Origin: Fibrobacter sp.
Lineage (GTDB): Bacteria > Fibrobacterota > Fibrobacteria > Fibrobacterales > Fibrobacteraceae
Assembly (NCBI GenBank): GCA_017550445.1
Contig: JAFZOV010000146.1
Span: forward strand, 1-21,796
Length of the DNA stretch: 21,796 bases
Reading direction: 5' to 3'
Positions 15,281-20,691 of the stretch are shown piece after piece. Made by a program: the position numbers and the translations under genes. The notes under the pieces are model-generated. The model was not told where the DNA came from. It did not search any database and worked only from the letters and a program-made list of their open reading frames with translations. The first letter of the stretch is position 1, and each line of letters starts with the position of its first letter.

Positions 15281-15829
15281 TTAGTTTGCGCTAATGGTAA
15301 AGACTTCCGTGGTCGTAGCCTTAAGGTCAACCTGATCGGTCACATTTTCCATCAACCAAAGGGTTCCCAAGGACATTTTGATTACGGCACCTTCCGGCTT
15401 GATTAGCGGAGTAACCGTAATGCTTCCCTGTCCAAGGCACATGCCATTGACGGTAGACTTCAAGGTAAGATTAGCTTCCGAAACAGTCCACGTTCCATAA
15501 ACGGGATTGCAGTCAACAGTCTTAAGGCCTTCGGGAGCTCCCTGAGGCAAATCAAACTGGAACGTGCCATCTTCATTGAAAGTCATGACACCAGGTGCAG
15601 CCGAATAATTGTAATCGGTAAGAATTTCTCCTGCGCCCGGGTTTGCCGGATCAGTACTGATGGGAGCGATGCCGACCAAGCTCCAAGTACCCTGCAAGCA
15701 TTCTGCAGAAAGACCGTTCGCGCATTCAGTAGCCTTGCTTTTCGCGGCGGATGTACCAGAATCCCCACATGCAGTCAGTGCAGCCATAGCCACAGCGGCT
15801 GTCATTGCGATAAACACCTTGTTTTTCAT
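15281..15829 (-). CDS. Small secreted lipoprotein, lipocalin-like (unknown function)
   Basis: The 182-residue protein has a lipoprotein signal with lipobox LTAC (C21), then a short Ser/Ala/Lys linker and a domain of about 130 residues. The pattern LQGTWSLVGIAP, MTFNEDGTFQFDL, YGTWTVSEANLTLKS is the strand-turn-strand style of lipocalin-like or META-like small beta-barrel domains. Three further cysteines (in TECANG, AECLQG and DCNPVYG) plus one in GMCLGQG could form two disulfides. GAGG lies about six bases before the ATG, and a TATATTC box at 15852-15858 on minus is a likely -10. It sits between two hemicellulase genes but on the opposite strand, so a link to them is only positional. Confidence 0.75.
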   Translation of the reverse strand: MKNKVFIAMTAAVAMAALTACGDSGTSAAKSKATECANGLSAECLQGTWSLVGIAPISTDPANPGAGEILTDYNYSAAPGVMTFNEDGTFQFDLPQGAPEGLKTVDCNPVYGTWTVSEANLTLKSTVNGMCLGQGSITVTPLIKPEGAVIKMSLGTLWLMENVTDQVDLKATTTEVFTISAN

Positions 15830-15912
15830 AGTAAACCTCTAAGTTTTCCTTGAATATAAGTATTTTTTGTTGTAATAATCAACAACATATTAAAGTTTAC
15901 AATCAATTTTAC

Positions 15913-15966
15913 TCCATAATAATGGATTATTTTAAAGCCCAGGGATATTTTCCCTGTTGTTTGGAG
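15913..15966 (+). promoter_or_regulatory. 5' leader of the CE6 gene with two hairpins
   Basis: TCCAT/ATGGA (15913-15926) and CAGGGA/TCCCTG (15940-15956) form small hairpins, followed by GGAG (15963-15966) six bases before the ATG at 15973. They could affect translation or message stability. TATTAA at 15888-15893 is a weak -10 candidate. Inference only. Confidence 0.35.
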
Positions 15967-15972
15967 TATATT

Positions 15973-17169
15973 ATGAGAAAGATTCTTTTCGGAGCTGCAC
16001 TCGCGATGGCTCTATCCCAAGTAAACGCGGCACCAGACCCAAACTTTCACATTTATCTCGCCTTCGGGCAGTCCAATATGGAAGGCCAAGGGGGCATCGA
16101 AAGCCAGGACAAGACGGTCGATAGCCGATTCCAGGTGCTTTGGGCCACCAACGAAACCAACTGCGGAAAATCACTCGGCAAATGGTCCGATGCGGTGCCG
16201 CCACTCGCCAGTTGTAGCGGAAAGCTCGGGCCCACCGACTATTTTGGCCGTACCATGGTCGAAAAGACCGATTCTAAGATTAAGGTAGGCGTGGTCGTGG
16301 TCGCTGTGGGCGGATGCAGCATCAAATTATTCGATTCGCCCCTTGACCAAGGCTACATGAGTCAGCAGGCTGGCTGGTTTACGCAAAGAGTAAACGCCTA
16401 TGGCGGCAAGCCCTATGAACGCCTAATCGAAATGGCCAAAAAAGCTCAAGAAGCTGGCGTCATCAAGGGTATCATTTTCCACCAGGGCGAAACCGACGCC
16501 GGCGATGGCCAATGGCCCTCCAAGGTCAAGGCCGTTTACGACCGCATTTTGAAGGATTTGGGCCTGGGAACCGACATTCCGTTCCTCGCGGGCGAAGTTT
16601 TGCGCGGCGGTATGAGCCAGGGAGCAAACGACAACATCGCCAAGCTCCCGCAACAGTCCAAGAACTTCTATGTGATTTCTTCTGAAGGCCTGACCCAGCC
16701 GCTAAACGATGGCATGAACGTGCACTTTACCTCGCAGGAATACCGCGACCTAGGCAAGCGCTATGCCGAAAAGATGATTGAAGTGCTGGGCGACAAACTC
16801 AAACCCGTTGAAGCCGCGCCGGAATCCAGCAGTAGCGAAGCCGTTTCCAGTTCCAGCAAAGCGAAGTCTAGCTCCAGCGCCGAACCGGGATCGTCGTCTG
16901 ACAACGGCACGGGAATTGTCCATATCGATCATGTTGTGGGTGGCTCCATTTCTGTTACCAAGGCCGGCAATGTTCAGATTAGCCTTGCAAAGTCCGAACA
17001 GCTCACCGTCAAGGTATACTCCAGTCTCGGCAAAGAAGTGCTTGACCTGAGCGGCAACTACTCCGGCACGAATTCGCTGGTACTTGCAGGCAGACTCCCG
17101 GCAGGCCGCTACGTCGTGAGCGCCCAAGGTGAAACATTCAAAGCCGTTAAAGCTGTAATGGTGAAATAG
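15973..17169 (+). CDS. CE6 acetylxylan esterase (SASA/SGNH type) with T9SS-like C-terminal domain
   Basis: The 398-residue secreted esterase removes acetyl groups from xylan, opening it to xylanases. After a signal peptide (about residues 1-20, cut near VNAA/PDPN), the catalytic domain runs to about 280. The nucleophile is probably S34 in YLAFGQSNMEGQGG; GGCSIKLF and GIIFHQGETDAG are further family blocks; the catalytic histidine is probably H251 in DGMNVHFTSQEYRDLG. A serine-rich linker (about 282-315), typical of Fibrobacter, joins a final 80-residue domain (VKVYSSLGKEVLDL, LPAGRYVVSA) like a T9SS sorting domain. The open frame extends to 15850, but the upstream part is not protein-like and GGAG six bases before 15973 fixes the start. 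F. succinogenes CE6 enzymes are the closest known type. The 3' end overlaps trmO by 23 bp, tail to tail. Confidence 0.9.
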   Translation: MRKILFGAALAMALSQVNAAPDPNFHIYLAFGQSNMEGQGGIESQDKTVDSRFQVLWATNETNCGKSLGKWSDAVPPLASCSGKLGPTDYFGRTMVEKTDSKIKVGVVVVAVGGCSIKLFDSPLDQGYMSQQAGWFTQRVNAYGGKPYERLIEMAKKAQEAGVIKGIIFHQGETDAGDGQWPSKVKAVYDRILKDLGLGTDIPFLAGEVLRGGMSQGANDNIAKLPQQSKNFYVISSEGLTQPLNDGMNVHFTSQEYRDLGKRYAEKMIEVLGDKLKPVEAAPESSSSEAVSSSSKAKSSSSAEPGSSSDNGTGIVHIDHVVGGSISVTKAGNVQISLAKSEQLTVKVYSSLGKEVLDLSGNYSGTNSLVLAGRLPAGRYVVSAQGETFKAVKAVMVK

Positions 17170-17860
17170 CGACGACCGTCAGGTGGTCGCCCTGCACTTG
17201 GAACTTGATTTCAAAGCCGGCAAACCTGATGCCGTAAATGCGGTCGGCGGACCTTTGGTACGCGGGCCGAGGATCTTCGGAAAGCAGCTCCACAAGGGCT
17301 GCTTTTTTGTCTGCGGGGAATTCGGCGTCGAACGCGGCCCCCGCCTCGGCAGAAAAGCCGACATCCAGCTTATTGAAGCGGACGGCCTCGGCAAAGCCAC
17401 CGATGGCCTCGGGCACGGAATCGGCATACGGCAGGTACGGTTTGATGTCAACAATAGGCGTGCCGTCCATGAGGTCGGCACCGCTGACCGTAATGGAGGG
17501 CGCGCCCTCCCCCACGAGGTTCACGCTTTCAATCTTCACGCAGCTCATGGCCAACGGATTCGGGCGGAAACTGCTGCGGGTCGCAAACACGCCCAGCCGC
17601 GTATTGCCACCAAGACGGGGCGGGCGAACCGTCGGCTTCCAGGTATCGCGCACATTCTCCGAAAAAAGCCACAAAAGCCACAAGTGGCTAAAGCCTTCCA
17701 GCCCGCGCAAAGCATCCGCATTCCGGAATTCCGGCTCAAAAACAACCGTCGACTTCAAAGTCTTCAAAAGCCCGCTCTGCCGCGGAATCCCGAACTTGTC
17801 CGGAAAATCGCTCTTGATGCAGGCAATGACCTTGAACGTGATTTCGTTGAATGATTGCAC
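17147..17860 (-). CDS. trmO: tRNA (adenine(37)-N6)-methyltransferase TrmO
   Basis: TrmO (TsaA/YaeB/UPF0066 family) uses S-adenosylmethionine to methylate N6 of t6A37 in threonine tRNA. The blocks FGIPRQSGLLKTLKS, ADALRGLEGFSHLWLLWLF, TVRPPRLGGNTRLGVFATRS, FRPNPLAMS, DGTPIVDIKPYLPYADS and DPRPAYQ match E. coli TrmO in order. No in-frame ATG exists near the start. GTG at 17860 gives VQSFNEITFKVIACI, which lines up with the E. coli N-terminus, and TATTAT lies six bases before it, suggesting a leaderless message; TTG at 17911 is an unlikely longer alternative. The 237-residue length is normal. It converges on the CE6 gene with overlapping 3' ends. Confidence 0.93.
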   Translation of the reverse strand: MQSFNEITFKVIACIKSDFPDKFGIPRQSGLLKTLKSTVVFEPEFRNADALRGLEGFSHLWLLWLFSENVRDTWKPTVRPPRLGGNTRLGVFATRSSFRPNPLAMSCVKIESVNLVGEGAPSITVSGADLMDGTPIVDIKPYLPYADSVPEAIGGFAEAVRFNKLDVGFSAEAGAAFDAEFPADKKAALVELLSEDPRPAYQRSADRIYGIRFAGFEIKFQVQGDHLTVVAISPLQL

Positions 17861-17920
17861 AGCGAAATAATACAAAAATTTTACATCAAAATTTGCCCAC
17901 GTTTGCCCCAAAAAAGCGTG

Positions 17921-17980
17921 TATATATATGAATAGGGATTCCCTCTATTCGCCCACGGGAGGCGTTCCCGAAAAAAAAGG
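17921..17980 (+). promoter_or_regulatory. Promoter and double-hairpin leader of the Rpn-family gene
   Basis: TATATAT (17921-17927) is a likely -10. The message would begin almost at GAATAG (17930-17935), which pairs with CTATTC (17945-17950), extended by GGA/TCC with a two-base bulge. A second hairpin CGGGA/TCCCG (17956-17970) follows, then an A tract and AAGG (17977-17980), six bases before ATG 17987. Stems at the 5' end may protect the RNA or limit translation. Structure is seen in sequence; role is inferred. Confidence 0.5.
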
Positions 17981-17986
17981 ACATCT

Positions 17987-18886
17987 ATGAAAAGAGATGA
18001 ATTCGCCAAGTTCCTTGGAGAACTCAAGAACGTTAATGATAATGGACAGGATACCGATGCATTCGTGAAAAAATATGAACACAGGAATGTGTACTTCTAC
18101 AACGATGGATGTATCAAAAAAATTCTCGCAAGTGAGAAAAACCTAATTCTCACCACGGACCTCGTTAATGCGGCTTTGAATCTGATTGGTTCCGACCGTA
18201 TCGAGAATCCCAAGCTTGAAAATCCTTTTGTCCCTGGCGAACTAGGGTACCATGATATCGAAACCGACATTATGCTGACGAACGACCGTGGCGAGGGCAT
18301 TCCCCGTGACCGAGTTTCTATCGAAGTCCAGCATGAAGGAGACAAACTCTATAAGGATAGATTGGTTCTTTATGTAGCTCGACTGACCAGCAATATGGTG
18401 AAGGAAGGCAACTCCTATCAGCTGGAGAACTTGAATGTAATTAGTTTCCAATTTTTCAATGCCTTTAAGGATTCCCCGAATTATCGCCATACAGTTCAGC
18501 TTAAGAATCAGGACCAGCAGGTTTACTTTGATAAGCAGACAGTAACCTTAATTGAAGTAGCGAAGTTCCTAAAGAAAGCCAAGGATTTTGCAAAAGACAA
18601 TAGCCGCCTAGCTCAGTGGCTCCGCGCCATCGATACCCTGAATCGAGAAGCAGATTTTAGCGAATTTGCAAACGATCCCGTGTTCAAGGTATTGCAAAAT
18701 GAAGTAAAATTGTGTAATTTTAGTTCGAGGTACCTTATGCATGTAGACATGAGTGATTTTGACAGAGCTATAGCGAAGCATCAAAAAGCAGAAGAAATTG
18801 CGAAGGGACTACTGAAAGATGGAGTCCCTATGGAAATTATCGTGCGAAATACCGGCCTTTCAGAAGAAGCGATTCGTAAGCTTTAA
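17987..18886 (+). CDS. Rpn / PD-(D/E)XK nuclease family protein
   Basis: The 299-residue protein fits the Rpn family (PDDEXK_2, often named putative transposase), DNA endonucleases that in E. coli promote RecA-independent recombination and in some cases defend against phage. The nuclease core is visible as D94 in HDIETDIML and E113-x-Q115 in RVSIEVQHE, the Q-for-K form of the motif. A helical region follows, and the end EIAKGLLKDGVPMEIIVRNTGLSEEAIRKL-like tail (about 268-299) looks like a small helix-turn-helix seen in many family members. Its base composition is more AT-rich than nearby metabolic genes, consistent with transfer. A good ribosome site is present, a terminator follows, and no partner transposase or inverted ends were seen, so it is not clearly an insertion sequence. 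Confidence 0.8.
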   Translation: MKRDEFAKFLGELKNVNDNGQDTDAFVKKYEHRNVYFYNDGCIKKILASEKNLILTTDLVNAALNLIGSDRIENPKLENPFVPGELGYHDIETDIMLTNDRGEGIPRDRVSIEVQHEGDKLYKDRLVLYVARLTSNMVKEGNSYQLENLNVISFQFFNAFKDSPNYRHTVQLKNQDQQVYFDKQTVTLIEVAKFLKKAKDFAKDNSRLAQWLRAIDTLNREADFSEFANDPVFKVLQNEVKLCNFSSRYLMHVDMSDFDRAIAKHQKAEEIAKGLLKDGVPMEIIVRNTGLSEEAIRKL

Positions 18887-18906
18887 TGAATTATTAAGCA
18901 ACTTTG

Positions 18907-18927
18907 GGCGGTCGGATGACCGCCTTT
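18907..18927 (+). terminator. Terminator after the Rpn-family gene
   Basis: GGCGGTC (18907-18913) pairs with GACCGCC (18918-18924) around GGAT, followed by TTT. The stem is strong but the T tract is short. Confidence 0.75.
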
Positions 18928-18936
18928 CCCATACAT

Positions 18937-18957
18937 GTCATGCCCGCGCAGGCGGGC
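18937..18957 (+). repeat. REP-like palindrome, copy 2
   Basis: TGTCAT is followed by GCCCGC (18942-18947), a GCAG loop and GCGGGC (18952-18957). It matches the minus strand of 12579-12602 apart from one base after TGTCAT and the outer edge. It lies ten bases after the terminator. Confidence 0.75.
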
Positions 18958-19084
18958 CAATAGCCACTTGCAACTTTGCTGCTTAGTGGATATGGTCCTC
19001 GGAACGGGGACATCTCCTTTTCAATTCGATTTATTTATATTTGCAAGCAACTTATTTTGGCGGGATTTCATATCTGGAGGATTT
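18958..19084 (+). promoter_or_regulatory. Leader of the TIGR02145 lipoprotein gene
   Basis: TATATTT (19036-19042) followed by GC copies the thiH promoter word exactly, and GGAGG (19076-19080) is a strong ribosome site four bases before ATG 19085. The frame is open upstream to 18935, but that part runs through the REP-like palindrome and is not a credible protein start. Confidence 0.55.
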
Positions 19085-20245
19085 ATGTTTATTCGTTTGA
19101 TGTTGGCTCTTGTTTTTGCGTGTGCTTTCGTTGCATGCGATAGTGGTTCCAACAGTGCCGATCCCGACCCGGTTGCAGAAATCTCGTCAAGTAGCGGCGT
19201 TGATGACGATATCTCCTCGAGTTCCGTTACGGACAAAGGAAAATCCTCCAGTGGTAGTTCGAAGTCTTCTTCGTCTGTAAAGTCTGGAGATGATTCGCAG
19301 AAGAGTTCTAGTTCTGTGAATGGGGGGGGCAATAGTTCTTCTGTAGATGAATCGAGTTCGTCTTCCATGAGGCGTAGATGTGAGGAAGGCTCTTTGGATA
19401 CAATGGTTGTGGGAGATTTGATTGGCTATTATGAATGTAAGAATAATAAGTGGGAATTGGTTTCTTATGTTGAATCAAGTTCATCCGATGTTCATTATGA
19501 TATGACTGAACAATTCTATTGCGATGGCTCCTCTGAATGTGAATGTGCGTCGGAAGATTTTACGGATCCTCGAGACAATCAAGTGTACAAAACTATTAAC
19601 GTGTATACGAAGGATGCGGATAGAAATACGATTGTAGCTTATCGTGTATTTGCAGAAAATTTAAATTACGGAAAGCAAATAAAGAATGGAGTCTTGAATT
19701 CTGACGATAATGCTGTCGAAAAGTATTGTTATAATGACGATGACTGGTATTGCGATAACGGGTTTGGTGGTCTCTATACTTGGAGTGAGGCTATGGGACT
19801 CCCCAAGGCGTGTGATACGCTTTATGTGGATAGCAGTGCAGCCTGTAAAGATGCCTTTGTTCCGCCGGGAGGTCGTTCTGAAAAAATGGGATGGTATGTC
19901 CAGCGACCGGGAATATGCCCCGAAGGATGGCATGTGATGAATTATGTTGAATGGCTTGTTCTTTCTGATATAGGAGGGCTCTCTTTAAAGTCTTCCGTTG
20001 CGTGGTCTAATTGGGTGGGATCCAATTACTATGGCTTTTCAGCGTTGCCTGTTGGTTACATTGAAGATGGAAAATATGATCTTTTTGGAACGTATGCTGT
20101 TTTCATTGAACCTCAAGAACATGATAATTTAAAAGCGAAAGTTCATTATATAATGGAAAATTCTCATCGAGAAGCAAGTGTTCAAAAAAGTTTTGCTTCG
20201 TCCATTCGTTGTGTAGAAGACTACGAGACGAACTATTGGGAATAG
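19085..20245 (+). CDS. Lipoprotein with Fibrobacter major paralogous domain (TIGR02145)
   Basis: The 386-residue protein begins MFIRLMLALVFACAFVACDS, a lipoprotein signal with the lipid cysteine at C18. A serine-rich linker with several short Ser runs mixed with Asp, Lys and Gly fills about residues 30-140. The C-terminal part is the TIGR02145 domain: FTDPRDNQVYKTINVYT, RVFAENLNYG, GLYTWSEAM, GICPEGWHVMNYVEW, YYGFSALPVGYI, and a final SSIRCVED. This family is greatly expanded in Fibrobacter succinogenes and is also seen in Bacteroidetes; its function is not established, with a surface role in fibre contact or carbohydrate binding proposed. About ten cysteines in the domain suggest disulfides. 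The gene is AT-rich compared with its neighbours. A 446-bp structured non-coding stretch follows. Confidence 0.88.
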   Translation: MFIRLMLALVFACAFVACDSGSNSADPDPVAEISSSSGVDDDISSSSVTDKGKSSSGSSKSSSSVKSGDDSQKSSSSVNGGGNSSSVDESSSSSMRRRCEEGSLDTMVVGDLIGYYECKNNKWELVSYVESSSSDVHYDMTEQFYCDGSSECECASEDFTDPRDNQVYKTINVYTKDADRNTIVAYRVFAENLNYGKQIKNGVLNSDDNAVEKYCYNDDDWYCDNGFGGLYTWSEAMGLPKACDTLYVDSSAACKDAFVPPGGRSEKMGWYVQRPGICPEGWHVMNYVEWLVLSDIGGLSLKSSVAWSNWVGSNYYGFSALPVGYIEDGKYDLFGTYAVFIEPQEHDNLKAKVHYIMENSHREASVQKSFASSIRCVEDYETNYWE

Positions 20246-20579
20246 TTTTGTCTTAGGTATTTTGCATTATTTTTTTATAAAAAAAGGTGCGCGCAGGGGC
20301 GTATGCATTGATCGGCCCTAAGGCGGAGGAAGGTGAGTCGTTGAGCGAACATTAGAGGCCGAAGGCCGAATCCATGTGAGCGAGACGAGCTCACCTCTGG
20401 AGCCGTGGGCTGCGTTTGAAAACCATGTTTGCGTGCGGTGCAGGCAGAGACGGAGCGCTTTCGGTTCTCGGATTGGAGAGGAGGTCCCGGCTCTACGGCC
20501 GGGAAGACAATTGGGTGAGTGACCATTTGAAATCGGGTTCTTAAGGGCGGAGCCCTTAGGCGAGAGGGAAGCGGAAGCT

Positions 20580-20624
20580 CCGGCATGGATTGCTTCGCCT
20601 ACGGCTCGCAATGACGTATGCCGG
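20580..20624. repeat. Palindrome containing the ATTGC-TTCG-GCAAT dispersed-repeat core
   Basis: CCGGCAT (20580-20586) pairs with ATGCCGG (20618-20624); inside, ATTGC (20589-20593) pairs with GCAAT (20608-20612). On minus the core reads GTCATTGCGAGCC and then GCGAAGCAATCC, close to an intergenic repeat common in many bacterial genomes. This suggests at least part of the region is a dispersed element. Confidence 0.6.
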
Positions 20625-20635
20625 GGCTGAAGCGA

Positions 20636-20657
20636 GGGAGAGACCTCTCCCTTTTTT
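20636..20657 (+). terminator. Intrinsic terminator upstream of the PutP-family gene
   Basis: GGGAGA (20636-20641) pairs with TCTCCC (20646-20651) around GACC and is followed by six T. It ends plus-strand transcription coming from the structured region or from the TIGR02145 gene. Confidence 0.85.
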
Positions 20658-20691
20658 CTATCTTTGTGCATATATAAAGGAGACAACCAAA

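Larger units (their letters stand above)
20246..20691 (+). other. Gene-free, strongly structured region (candidate ncRNA or palindrome mosaic)
   Basis: No credible gene was found. An AT palindrome T7-AT-A7 (20270-20285) opens a GC-rich block with successive stems: GGCC/GGCC (20357-20367), GTGAGC/GCTCAC (20376-20394), TCCCGGC/GCCGGGA (20485-20504), TAAGGGC/GCCCTTA (20542-20558), CCGGCAT/ATGCCGG (20580-20624) and the terminator at 20636-20657. GGTGAG at 20332-20337 could compete for CTCACC at 20390-20395. The order, density and final terminator fit one plus-strand RNA of about 370 bases starting near 20288. A mosaic of dispersed intergenic palindromes is the main alternative. Two minus-strand open frames here look like non-coding shadows. 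Confidence 0.45.

Noticed and set aside
17987..18886. Complete insertion sequence around the Rpn-family gene
   Set aside because: No terminal inverted repeats or target duplications were visible, and the gene has its own promoter-like leader and terminator.
18935..19084. 50-codon upstream extension of the TIGR02145 gene
   Set aside because: It reads through the REP-like palindrome and the promoter region; ATG 19085 has GGAGG and a lipoprotein signal directly after it.
20280..20657. RNase P RNA or tmRNA
   Set aside because: Size fits, but the conserved RNase P words (AGTCCGGGCT, ACAGAAA) and the tmRNA tRNA-like ends are missing.
20275..20686. Two minus-strand frames of 103 and 122 codons
   Set aside because: They run through the hairpins and terminator of the structured region, have Ser/Arg/Pro-rich random-looking composition and no ribosome sites.
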